NCBI GenBank assembly: GCA_014773175.1
Contig: VXCM01000496.1
Coordinates: 310,001 to 374,000, forward strand
Origin: Lucifuga dentata
Lineage: Eukaryota; Chordata; Actinopteri; Ophidiiformes; Bythitidae
Reading direction: 5' to 3'
DNA length: 64,000 bases
Part shown: positions 14,250 through 25,420 of the stretch, in pieces
Layout of the letters: every line of letters begins with the position of its first letter
Position numbering within the stretch: position 1 is the first letter of the stretch
Translations under genes and position numbers: made by a program
Notes under the pieces: generated by a model
The model's database searches: none
What the model was told of the DNA's origin: nothing
Seen by the model: only the letters and a program-made list of their open reading frames with translations

Positions 14250-15725
14250 TTCCTAGTCCCTTCCTCTAACCATACAACTAGCTCTCCTCTGTACTTGCAA
14301 TTTGAATGTTAAAGAACAATCAACAGTTAAAGAAAATGAAAGCAGACAACTCAAAACAATTCCACAGCGTGCCATGTTGCAGTCGACAAATTCAATCAGG
14401 AAAATTCCTGATCTGATAAATTTCAATTTTGAGATTCATACCAAATTCAGCTTCCCTCAGTCTATATGCCACTTTACAAGACAGTCTAGATTTCTCATAC
14501 TCATTTTATATTCTCTGGTTGGAAAGCATAGTCCACCAAACATGCATCAATATTCCAGTAAACAGTCAAATAGCTCACTGTATTTCTTTTCCAGCATCTA
14601 TCTCTTGTCAAAGCTTTTCTAAGTCAGTCCTCAGAAACAGGAAGCAGTTTATGACTTTGTTTATGACTTTGTTTCCACTACTAATAAAAACCGTGAATTT
14701 ACAACATCCAATGTATAAAATAATGATGTAGATGATAGTATGTATTTTGTCACACCAGTAAGAGACAGTCAATGTTATTCAACAATGTAAAAATTATATT
14801 ACAACCAATCTCCCCACATACAGCACCAACATAAAGATGTCTTCTGATTTACTCCGTATATAAACAACAGAGCACTTCTCTTTGCCCCGTCACTGTCAAC
14901 AATGTTACTATGTGTTTCATGCTCTAGATTTTGCCAGTTTATTAATTGTGTTCATGCCAATTTCCGTTTTGCATGCAACTAGGACAGCAAAATACAGTGG
15001 AAGCATAATAACTGTGTCAAAGTTACACTTTGCCAGATTGCCAGCTATTATAGATTTTTCCTTCCTTTGACCTGTTTGTTTTGTTTCAGCCCTCACCATC
15101 ACAAAAGCAACTGTTTATTTCATCAGTTTCACCAAGAAAAGAATGTCATAGATCATTCATAATTTAGGATGCTTCTGTATAATGCCCTAGGGTTCATAAA
15201 AACAGATATTTGCATTACACAAGGTCTTAGCTGGACCTCTTGATAACAGACTAATAAATTTTGTTGTTGTACATACACATGCTCCTGATAAGAGGAAAAC
15301 TTTGCCTCTATGTTACAGTACAACACAGAGCAGTGTTAGCAAAGATGATGTTGTGATCACATTCTACTATAACAATGACCTGGAGTCTGTCCTTTAATTC
15401 CTCTTCCCCAAGCCAGCATCCTGCTGCTTTTCCCAAGCCCTGCTGTTGTTACTATTTTGCACTTCTTAAAGCAAACGCCCTAAATCCCTTGTGCAGTGAG
15501 TCTGACTGAAACAAACTGGCCCTCGATCTATGTGGTTCTCTAGAAAGAAAACTCCATTATAAATTAATACAAAAACCTTTATGTAGAGAAACTGCTGCTC
15601 TCTACCAAGCCAAGCTGGCATACCTTGTCACAACTTGGAAAAGCTCACAGTTTTTCAGCTAGAGAGCTGACTAAGATGCACGGTCAGGCACTCAGAATAC
15701 ATACAGTAATCTTCATTTTCCTTAC

Positions 15726-17521
15726 CTTGACATGCTGTCTGAGATGCAGTTCTGTCCTGGGTATCCCTCACCTCTGGCTAACAGTGACCCCTGTGACATG
15801 CCTGGCCGAGATTTCCACGACTCCATTAACGCCGTTACCGGCGAAATTAGATTCAACAAAGGGTTGGACTGGTCCCTAACATCATGCCGTGTGAAAGACA
15901 TTGTTCCTTGCGCTCCAATCTGGTAATGGAATGAGTGTCCACTGGAATTAACTCCAACAATGGCCGATGTTGGCATACTGTTGTTCTCTTGGTAATAGCT
16001 GCCATCATTGGACTCCTGCTTAACTTTAGACAGGATGTTGTTGGAGAACACATCAGTCTCATAGTTACCATTCATGGGTCCTAAGATACCAGAAAGACTG
16101 TATTCATCAATGTTATTTCTCAGGGACAAATAGGTGGTCTCAGGAGCAGGGAAAAGGCCGAGAGATGGTGACTGCTCACCATAGGGCTGTTGATTCATAC
16201 ATACCTCATTATTGTTTGGCTCACTCTTAATCTGTGTGATAAAGGGTGTGCTACTCACATTACATTTGGTGCTGCCTAAACACATACTCCTGAAGTCAGT
16301 TCCAGGCTCATTCTTAATGTACTTAACCATCCCCATCTGGTCTATGCCTACATTGAATGCTTCACCATCTACCATCTCTACTTTAGGGAATTCAAAGTTC
16401 TTAAAGTCCGGTTCTCCAGTCAGGCCTGTTGCCTCAGGGCTATTGGTGTCATTTTGCACCAGATCCAGTCCACCAGCAGGACTGGATACAGGAAACCCAC
16501 CAGAGGTAGGGTTCTGTGGGCTGTTGACAGCTACAGCACCCCCTGTGGCAGGACTGGAAATTGAGGGTCTCATTGCGTTGCAGTTGTTGGCTGTGCTGGT
16601 GCAGCTGCCACCTGTGGGGCTTGAGACAGATGATTTAATGTTACATGTAGTGCTGCAGGATGGTGGGGATCTCACACTGCTGCTCATACTCTGGGGGCTG
16701 GACATGGGGGACCTCATGATATTAAGTGGGCTGGTGAGTGGCGGTGAGCCCACGGTGCTGGATTCTACAGGGCTACATGTGGCTGAATTCCTGCGCTGGA
16801 TGTGGACCAGAGTATGACCACAAGAATTCTGGATGACAGGACTACTGACTGATGAGCACACTGGTCCAAAGCATGAAGGGGGACTGGTTGTGGATGACAC
16901 CATATTGTTACTTCCCCCAGGGCTGGAGATTGAGCTGGAGGTCTGTGGACTGCAGGACAGAGATGAGGCCAGCATAGAAGCTGAGCTTACTGGAGTTCCA
17001 GCAGTGCATTCTCTAGGAGTGGTGCTGGGCTTCTGGAAAGCCAATGGCTTTAACTTGGAGATTTTTGTGGAACCACAATGGTTCTCCTCAAGAGGCCGTC
17101 CACATACTGGATACATCTTCCCAGGGCTGTTACTACTCCCCTGCTGACTGAAAGCAAAGTCTGCCTCTCTGGCAGCATTCATATACAAGCCCATAGACTC
17201 AGCCACAGTCTTGGAAAGCTCCTTGGAGTCCATTTCCTGCTTATGACCATGAAGAGAGTTGTTGAAGTTTGGGAGAACAAATGGTTGATTCTGGCTTAGT
17301 CGAAGCATTGGTTGCTCCTGTTTCTTTGCATTGTTGTCTTTGCAGTCAGTGACTGGGGTTCCAGCAGGGCAGCTCACATTGACAATGTCCATTAGTATAT
17401 CGTTGCTAGTCAGATCTGAATCCTCTGTACTGCAGCAGTACTCCATGGTGCTAGGGACCTGAGACCATTTGTTCTCTGTATCACTTCCTTCAAAGAAACT
17501 TTGGTATCTTTTGGTCTCCAT
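15726..17521 (-). CDS. nr3c2: Mineralocorticoid receptor, first coding exon (N-terminal domain), partial gene
   Basis: This exon encodes residues 1-598 plus two bases of codon 599 of a nuclear steroid receptor that binds mineralocorticoids and glucocorticoids and moves from cytoplasm to nucleus to regulate transcription. Recognition rests on the METK start, the MDIVNVSC stretch (about 44-51), AESMGLYM (about 107-114), the Ser-Pro-rich middle (about 178-362), YSLSGILGP (about 474-482) and AIVGVNSSGHSFHYQIGAQGT (about 520-540), all typical of the receptor's transactivation domain. SUMO-type lysine motifs are visible at about K380 (PKVE), K403 (IKNE), K432 (IKSE) and K501 (VKQE). The ATG at 17521 has G at -3 and G at +4. 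The open frame runs a few bases into the intron, but the exon should end at 15726, before GTAAGG, in phase 2, as expected ahead of the DNA-binding-domain exon. That exon and the ligand-binding domain lie outside the window. No break or frameshift is seen. The long plus-strand frame opposite (16212-16817) is a shadow. Confidence 0.97.
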
Positions 17522-17532
17522 TTCTGGCTCAT
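17410..17532 (-). promoter_or_regulatory. Predicted upstream ORF overlapping the nr3c2 start codon
   Basis: Two ATGs occur in the 19-base leader. The first (17540-17538) opens a three-codon ORF that stops at 17531-17529. The second (17532-17530) is out of frame with the receptor and stays open for 40 codons, ending at a TGA at 17412-17410, past the receptor start at 17521. The second ATG has T at -3, a weak context, while the receptor ATG has a strong one. Leaky scanning would therefore be needed for receptor translation. This holds only if the leader is spliced as proposed. Confidence 0.45.
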
Positions 17533-17540
17533 TGATTCAT
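17522..17540 (-). other. nr3c2: nr3c2 5' UTR portion of the first coding exon
   Basis: Reading the minus strand, a pyrimidine-rich stretch ending TTTTATCAG lies just before 17540, a plausible splice acceptor. It leaves a 19-base leader before the start codon. Vertebrate NR3C2 genes have non-coding first exons joined shortly upstream of the start codon, so a boundary here is expected. The exact junction is inferred, not shown by a transcript. Confidence 0.7.
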
Positions 17541-18118
17541 CTGATAAAAGGGGCAAATGAAAAAAAGAGAAAAATGAGAAATGTTAGCCCTGTTGCACAC
17601 AAGCTATTGGTTTAACATTACTGGCTGAGCAGCAGGTGTATTCATGCTATTAGCCTAAAGGCTATCAGTCCTTTGTGGGAGATTATAGGTCTCATTTGAA
17701 CCCAAATCATGTAATCAGGTCACTGCAAATAAACTTTAAATCTGGAGTGTGAATATGGTCTTTTATGGCTGTCAAAGCAATAACTAAAATCTTAATTGGA
17801 CAAAAACCTAATGAGACCAAAAACAGGAGGTGTTCAAAACTCAGACAAATAAATATTTTACTGACAAACAATACACTATAGATTCAGTACATTCAGTTCC
17901 TTTGTAATTGTAGTTATACAGGCTTGTTTAAGAATAAGAAATCAAATACATGAATCGTGCTGTGTAAAGGAAAACACCAAAGCAAGGTTTTACTGTATTT
18001 CCTCTGTCACAGATAAGGCTCCCTATGACTGCACTAGTGTATGCAAAAGTTGAAGAAACTGCATTGCAAGGGTTAAATGTATCTCGCTGACGTTGATTGT
18101 GGTTTTGGTTAAATCTCC

Positions 18119-18192
18119 ACCTCTAGTGCGCCTCTATTGGACAGCAACCTACGAGCTTCAAGAGGCTCTTCGTGGATTGGATCGATTGGTGT
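18119..18192 (-). promoter_or_regulatory. Cluster of inverted CCAAT boxes upstream of nr3c2
   Basis: ATTGG occurs on the plus strand at 18136-18140, 18176-18180 and 18185-18189, giving three CCAAT boxes on the minus strand within about 55 bases. A partial CTCF-like sequence overlaps the left end (about 18119-18133). Clustered CCAAT boxes bind NF-Y in many promoters. Here they would fit a second nr3c2 promoter nearer the coding exon. This is inference from motif and position only. Confidence 0.35.
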
Positions 18193-18472
18193 CACTCAAT
18201 AGTTATTGCTCTTGCAGCCACAACATAGCTGCGACATAAGTTGAGATGTTGTTTTAGCGCGTAAGCCGCTCATCATTTGAAAAAATAACAAAAATGCTGG
18301 CAACGCTGACTGAACACAGATTGTGAATATATGGCATCGCTTTAAGTCATGTTGTACAATCTATTTTGCATGTCCTGATGCGCTCTTTTAAAGGGCTCCC
18401 AGCTCCACATACCTGGGAATAAGTTATTTCAGCTACCTGCACAATAGCTCATGCGTCGTTTGTGCACATCCT

Positions 18473-18483
18473 ATATATAAAAG
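18473..18483 (+). promoter_or_regulatory. TATA-box-like sequence facing away from nr3c2
   Basis: The string TATATATAAAAGG is a good TATA match on the plus strand, opposite to nr3c2. It could serve a divergent non-coding transcript or be chance in AT-rich DNA. No initiator or gene is seen downstream. Confidence 0.2.
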
Positions 18484-19055
18484 GAACGAGATGACATTTA
18501 GATAATTCCTCCCTTCAGACAGAAACTCCTATCATGATTGTCCTGACTGTAGGTCAAAACTCTTCCCCTGAATATCTCCATTTTGCGGGTGCGTAGATTA
18601 AACACTAACTGGTTAAATTATGCGTTTGCTTTTCAAAGATTCACTTACGGTTTCTGTAATGACAAAAATGATTGCTGTAGAAAGGAACTATATAAATAGC
18701 TTCAGAAAGCGTCTGATACGTTTCTCGCCAGGGAGACAGGTGCCTATAAAAAAAAAACCAAAAAAAAAAACCAAAACGATGAATCTAACAATAATTTAAA
18801 ATATTGTTTTATTGCTGATGCTGTTGCTGCTGTTTGCACACAAACTAATCGACTTTTACTTTTATAACAGAACATTCGCAAAGCGTTCGGTCCTGGTTCA
18901 AAGTTATTTCCTTCCCACAGCAAATGCATCACGGATGCTAGTATCCAGAAATCTGACTTGCGGTGCGGAGTTTGGTCTCATTATTATCTTATGCACTAAG
19001 TGAAATGATTAAAATCCATACAGACAAACACTCTCTGGGCTCTGTCCTTCCTTAC

Positions 19056-19430
19056 CTTAATTACGACATTCAGAGTTGTCAGGTGGCTGTGTTGCCGGGC
19101 AGCGATAATCCAGAGGACGAAAAAGACATAAAAAGCAAAGTCAATAAATATCAACAAATGTGTTCATTCTACTCTTTCCAATACATAGTTTTCAGTTTGA
19201 CAGCTGGGCACACTGGAGAAGTCTACTGCGTATTATCAGTAATCCCCAGGAGCGACGCGCTGTTTTTGACAGGACGAACGGCAGCGACGGGTCGGACGGC
19301 AGCCGCAGATCATCTCACATTTTGGCTGTAATTTTGCGGTTTACAGATTCTGGGCCTCAGATAACTGACTAATAAAAACAAACGGAGGAGTCGATCGGAC
19401 TCAGAGTCAGAGCGACGTCATTGTGTGCAC
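19056..19430 (-). promoter_or_regulatory. Candidate nr3c2 non-coding exon 1 and core promoter
   Basis: The stretch from about 19240 to 19420 is locally rich in CpG dinucleotides, unlike the AT-rich surroundings, and it ends at a minus-strand donor (AAG then GTAAGG at 19056) matching the donor of the coding exon. A near-consensus CRE-like sequence (ATGACGTC on the minus strand) lies at 19414-19421. The position upstream of the coding exon fits a promoter and first exon. There is no transcript evidence, and the 5' boundary is arbitrary. Confidence 0.35.
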
Positions 19431-19463
19431 ATGGACCCTCCTACTGCAACGAGTGCAACAAAA

Positions 19464-19575
19464 ACTCCGAGGAGGGGAGGGGAGGAGAGGAGGAGGGAGG
19501 AGAGCAGAGGAGAGAGAAGAACAGGGGAGGAGAGGAGGAGAGGGGAAAGGAGAGAGGAGGAGAGGAGAGGAGGAT
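19464..19575 (+). repeat. Purine-only GGA-rich tract
   Basis: About 110 bases are nearly pure G and A on the plus strand, made of irregular GGA, GGGA and GA units, beside the presumed nr3c2 promoter. Such polypurine tracts can form triplex or G-rich structures and are common at vertebrate promoters. The minus strand would read as a polypyrimidine tract just upstream of the candidate first exon. Confidence 0.7.
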
Positions 19576-22500
19576 GGTTGACATTAGAACACACACACTG
19601 ACAGCTGATTTGTCTAAATAGACAAAACTACTAATGATATAAACTGTATGTCAGAAATAACACATGAAGCACATAAACACGTGTCGTTTCTACTGGAATC
19701 AAAACACATTAACTTCTTCATTCAACGTNGGGGAGGGGCTGTGAGCGCAGGTAGACAGATTGTCTGGAAATATAGGGCAGCACATTCAGCTCAGTGCCTT
19801 TTCCCAGAAACTCTCATGCTAACAATGGGAGGACTTATTTAGGTTTATCCCTGCAGGTTATTATATTTTCTATTCAAACTTATGCATCTTCCTTCCTTTT
19901 TCATACGACTGTTTGTTGTATTTTATGTTGTTTTCTATGGTCCCACTTCTAAAATGGCTTGCTATGGACATACAAAGGGGAGAGGGAGAGAGAGAGAGAG
20001 AGAGACGCTTTAAAATGGGTCTTATAAAATAAAAAAAGGAATAATTTTATTCTAAGAGTTAAATTCTACTATGACGCCTGCCACCACTGGGTGGTGCAAT
20101 ATTTCTGCTCCTGCATGTCCTTTTAAATCGTCAAGATGTCAATGTTTTACTTCACTCTGTCCGTCTGTGAAGTTCTTCATTTTATGTACTTTATGTATTT
20201 GATGATGTAAAACTCAGACTTTATGTAGACATCAACTGTTTTGAAATTTGCCTTAACTCTATTTTTTTTTTTTTTAATCATTTTTGCCAACTGGCTTTGG
20301 TTCACATTCTGAACACAGCTGTATTGTTAAGCATTTGTGAACAATGTCTCATTTCTAGACAGTTCATTACAGAAAACAAAAAAAACAAAAAAAAAAAAAA
20401 AATTGCATTGCTTATGTGTTGCTTCAGCTTTCTTTAGAGTTTTCAAAATATGAGCTGGCAGTGTTACAGTGCTGTTTTGAATTAATGAAATATACAGATC
20501 TAAGCATGCCAAATTAAAAGTAGACATGATCCACAAAACCAAAATACCTTTTGTAAATCATTACAACTGACAGAATTTTTAAATGTGCATAAGCAATTAG
20601 ACAGTTAATTAACTTGTAGGAGAGCATCAGTATAGCTCTCTTATCTGCCTGTTTTTTTTTTTTTAATCAGTGACAGTAAATTAATAAAACCAAAAAATCA
20701 GTGTGACCTCTTTTGTTAGGATAAGCTGTCATTTACATGACTGCCATCATTTTATGACATTGGTGTGAATGCTGCTATATCAGTACAGCAACAACCAATA
20801 AGCAGTTTGATCTCTTGAGATGTCAGTCAGTTGAGTCACATTCTGTAGGGTTCCAAATGGCTGCATAAAACTGTGCATGAGCTGTGTAGGATTTAGCACT
20901 GTGTCATTTGATTGCGTTTCAACATTCCGCTACTCTGATCTGGCTTCTCAAAGCGGTTATGTAGCCTCTATCCAAGTGTGGCCATAGCAGTTAGATTAAT
21001 CAAATCCAAAGCAACAATGACCACCTCCCTGATCTGCCTGTTAATCACACACGAACATGGACTTGCTTCAGAAAAAAAGCAGCATTATTAAAATAGACTC
21101 AATGTGTTCCACCCCTATTCATGTACCCATTTGTCATTATACATAATGGGCACCAATCAAACACAGCATGAGCAAATCTAATTTTTTATTTTTTGCTTCA
21201 CAGATTTTTCACAGTGACAGAATCCTAAGAATTTGCAGGCTGACAGCAGAACCTGGCTGATATGAAATCTGTAATAATTGGCTCCCTCATTAGTAAAAAT
21301 TGAATGTGGCTCCATTGAATCACACTGAGCTTTCGAGCACCATAATTTTAGTCAAATCAATGATAAGCACACTGGCCCAAAAACATTTTACATACATGGT
21401 TACCAAAAATACCCTCCTTTTGAAGAAGGAAAGAGGGATATTCCCTCCTCACAAGTGGTTACTGTGATTAGAAGGAGGCATCTACTCATAGCAGACAACT
21501 CCAGTAGTAATAATACTAAAGGCATGACAGAGAGGTATATGCTGCGCCTCATGGGGACAGGTGAATTGGAGCATGTTAACTCTGAAACAAAACACTTGAC
21601 AAGTCAGCAGAAGACCCCCATCCCCACTGTGTGTGGTAATTACAGTTTGTTTTAATCAGGGAAGAAGTCCATCACCATGTTCCACCCTCTGCTACTAAAA
21701 GTTCTGTTTTACAGTAACATAGTCATTCTTAAGAAACATTTGCAACCAAACCAATAAATGTAAGGTATAATAATACATCATTAATCACAAAATCGCTGTA
21801 ACAGTGATTCACAAACTGTGCTTCATGTAGCACCAGTGGGACTTGTAGCATCTGGTGGTACGCCAGATGACTCTGGAAATTTCTGCAGAGCATCAAAAAA
21901 ATTAAACTCTATGGAAAATGTCTATTTGTGGCAAATTGTTCACAAAACCATGGATTTGATTAAAACATTTTCAAGTTTAATTTTTATTCTCTTTTAATTA
22001 AGAATTTTATTTATTTGTTGAAAATAGTCCAACTTCTGTACATGGGTGTCAGTAATGTTTTGCGCTCATACTGTCAAATACTATGCTCAGTTTCAGTACA
22101 GCACACGTGCACACTTGTGACTTTTCTGCATTTTTTTTTTTTTTAATAGAGTTGGCGTTCTGTTGGTGAGGTGTTACTGAGCTGTTTCGTTGTGCTCATT
22201 GTTTAGTTCAAAAGGTTTGAACTAAATAATGTCCAAGCCCAATTACTTTGATTTGGTTGGTGGAAATGTTTAAATGGTGCCATTATAGCCAAAGAATCAT
22301 TCTTACAGTGCACCAATATCTTATGATTAGAACTTGTATTTTTATTCTATTGTCAGTACTTAGTCTTGAATTTCTCACTACTGGAAATTAATGGATACAA
22401 TTTTACAAATTAAAGAAATCTATCTATTTGATGGGTATCCCTGTTTTCAGTGCTTTCACCTCCAAACTTGTTTGTTCAAATGTCCACTGAAGTACATTGT

Positions 22501-22676
22501 TGGAATGAGATCAAGGAACACAGATCATCACTGGCCACCCACCTCTCTGTTTGTTATTTGACAAGTATGCTGCATGGAGCCCATTTCTTACCCAGTACTG
22601 TATGTGGCACCTTTGAGGCCATCTGTGCAAGCTACATTGGCCTGTTTGTATTAAATGTGGCACAAACCTACACGCA

Positions 22677-22678
<2 letters not shown>

Positions 22679-22729
<51 letters not shown>
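22679..22729 (+). repeat. (CA)n microsatellite
   Basis: About 25 uninterrupted CA units. Other dinucleotide arrays: (TG)n at 1309-1345 (interrupted), 13301-13330 and 55244-55281; (CA)n at 25324-25356, 34628-34676 (interrupted) and 37140-37174; (GA)n at 49489-49522. Confidence 0.95.
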
Positions 22730-22730
<1 letters not shown>

Positions 22731-23439
22731 AGAGACACACTCATAATGATAGGTTCAGTCAGTGTGGCAATAATTTCCTAAATAATTTCCTAGCTCTTGG
22801 TTTTGCCAAGAGCATATTGTATGAGCAACCTGGATTCATTCTGTGTATCTGAGGGAGACTATAGGCCAGTGTACGCTGACATATCCAGTGCACAAACTGA
22901 ATAACCTCACGGCTGGATGATAAGACTCTTGTCTATGAAGGTCAGGCCTGGGAATTTGTGCTATTGAATTTTAACTAGGGTTGCTATGGGAACTAGTATG
23001 TTTCGACATCTGAACTCTACAGCCATGGTCAGTGAAGGGAGACTGAAAAACAGTCTTGGATTATAGTAAGTATTATTAATACAGTTCAAGTGATTATTTT
23101 GGATAGATTCCCTTCCATTTATTCACTGTTGGTAATGTTTATGTACCATACCTGTAATGTAAAAGTGAATAAAATTCTTATTTCCTATTGGATTGGAATT
23201 GGTTTTCACCCATCTGATCAACTCATGCTACAAATAAAATTTACTTTTACTTTAAAATTAATGTTACAGTATCTGTTATTTCAGCCCAATTTAATTAATA
23301 TAACAGCATGGAAATAGGTTTACCACAACCAACTTGCTAAATTTTAATTAATTTCACCTAGCGAAATAATTACAGACATAATTTGTGAAACATGAAAATT
23401 GCATTAGTGTGAAATTTTTAATGAAGCATATCAGCACAG

Positions 23440-23440
<1 letters not shown>

Positions 23441-23504
<64 letters not shown>
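23441..23504 (+). repeat. (AGAT)n microsatellite
   Basis: Sixteen perfect AGAT units. Confidence 0.95.
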
Positions 23505-25321
23505 TTTTACCATGTGTCTCATATTCTCACGTGAGACCTGCTCAGACAACATAAATAAGGACACCTCCTGTCTTTGATACAGATTGCCATTTCGTTTAAT
23601 AAATTACCCCAATACACAGACAGCATGTATTGCCTAAATGCTGAATGATATGCATTCCCCCTCTTTTCCCTGTTTATAGCCCTCGTGCTATGCGTACACC
23701 ACCTGGGGATTGTTCATCTCGCCCAAGCATTGGCGACTGAAAACACGTTGATGATTAAATAACATGTTTACCCTCAGCGCCTGAAATACATATTCAGTGA
23801 GAACACTGCGTATAAGCTACAGCCTGATTTCAGACAACATTATTAACATACACAAAATTATAACTAAATAATGTGTTGTTCAGCAAAACTATGTCAAATA
23901 CATTATGGATTGATATTCCAAGTACCTGCTTGTGAACATTCTCCCTTTCTTGAAATTCTTCATACAACATTCATCTACAAGGTTTAAACAGTATATAGAA
24001 CAATGGTGAGTGTGTAGCAGTTAATGCTATTCATTCAAATGAATTAGTAACATGTAATAACAACTTCAGTCAATTTACCCTGCTCAGATGCTGAAATTAT
24101 TAATTAAAGACAATAAATATGAAAGGTGGTCACAGAGGTTGGATATTGCTAGGTTTGATTTTGGGTGGTTGTTGCTTAGACTTGGGTAGCTGGTTTAGAC
24201 CTATAACATTATTTCAGATGTTGGATAGCAAATAATTTTCTATCTAAGGAAATAATGTGGGTGCATAGAATTTGTTTGGTTTTTTTTTTTTTTTTTTTTN
24301 TTTTTTTTTTTTTTTTTTTTGAGAAACTTCCGTATTTTTATTTGTTTAAATAGTTTCTTTCTGAAAATTATGCATCACCCATAATCTGGATGAGTTTCTT
24401 GACAGAACACCTGTTCACTTTTGTGTTGTGTGTGTTGATATGCTGAAATACATCGTCACACACAAATAACTCAATTACAGTTCATACACACATAAATGAG
24501 CTTTCCTTGAATCATCCATAGATGCTGCTGACTTGAGGTGTGGAGAGGACAGAAGCAGGTGAAGTCTGAGACAAGCAGAAGAGCAGAGCAGTATAACTCA
24601 AATGTGTCACTCTGACTGGGATGTAATGTAACGCTACAGTAGACAAAGCAGAGCAGACAACAGGAAAGCCACCTTTAATCTGATGCGCTGTCTGGCCGTT
24701 TGTGTGGCATGATAAAGATTACCTTCTGCTCCTGTCTGTCAAATGGAGTCCACACATACATGCACGTATGCACAGATATGATTCCATCTGAGACTTCTGA
24801 AGAACTGTTAATTATTAATGGCAGACAGTAAAATATAAATCCCACCTCTAACTTTGTTCCGCTTTTAAGCTGTAGAGGTGTTTTTTGTGTATGAGTATTA
24901 GTCTGTATGTGTGTGTATGTGTATATGGCATATGTTCACACAAATGTATGGACCTGTGCTTATAGTTTCAGCACCTCCCTTCCAATGTTTAAAATTTTTC
25001 ATATTTTCCTATTTTAATTGATTTAGAATGCAGGTGCAATACACCGCTACATAACTTGCAATTACTACCAAAAAAGAACACAATACATCACCATTTCACC
25101 ATATTGTGGTTAAAAGTAACCACAGTACATCACCATTATGGTGCTATTTATTTATGCTACTTAATTATCACTGCGCACAACAAACAACTTGCTACCAAGT
25201 AATTTAATTCCACATTTCACTTTCTCAGACCACCACAGTCACCTTTTCCAGGCCACAGGGGTAGAACTGCATAACAAAATAATCTGAACTGCATAATTAT
25301 AACAATAACATGATGTATAAA

Positions 25322-25359
<38 letters not shown>

Positions 25360-25386
25360 AACCAACAAAAACAGAAAAAAATACAA

Positions 25387-25389
25387 AAA

Positions 25390-25420
<31 letters not shown>
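25387..25420 (+). repeat. (AAAT)n microsatellite
   Basis: About eight AAAT units, 30 bases after a CA array. Confidence 0.9.

Larger units (their letters stand above)
1..15725 (-). other. nr3c2: nr3c2 intron between first coding exon and DNA-binding-domain exon (partial)
   Basis: From the donor GTAAGG at 15725 down to the window edge I find no match to the receptor's zinc-finger exons on the minus strand, so this is taken as one intron running out of the window. It is AT-rich. It contains microsatellites, poly-A tracts, one SINE-like copy (7541-7733), two hairpin elements (4765-4995 and 14081-14249) and a perfect palindrome (3816-3861). The short open frames in it have no recognisable protein features, and many lack an ATG. 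Stretches not listed separately show nothing I can name. Confidence 0.8.
17541..19055 (-). other. Presumed nr3c2 intron 1 / proximal upstream region
   Basis: This lies between the acceptor at 17541 and candidate non-coding exon donors. Three minus-strand donor-like sequences are visible: exon ends at 18413 (CCAG then GTATGTGG), 18649 (ACC then GTAAGTGA) and 19056 (AAG then GTAAGG). Mammalian NR3C2 uses alternative first exons, so more than one could be real. No coding sequence is supported here. Confidence 0.45.

Noticed and set aside
1..15725. nr3c2 DNA-binding-domain exon sought in the intron
   Set aside because: No minus-strand sequence encoding the CLVCGDEASG-type zinc finger was found, so the exon must lie beyond the window.
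16212..16817. 201-residue open frame on the plus strand
   Set aside because: It lies opposite the nr3c2 exon in the antisense frame and shows no domain. The Ser-Pro-rich codons of the receptor leave that frame open by chance.
22679..22729. Direct-repeat array considered as a CRISPR-like structure
   Set aside because: It is a dinucleotide microsatellite. No array with unique spacers exists in the window, and the host is a vertebrate.
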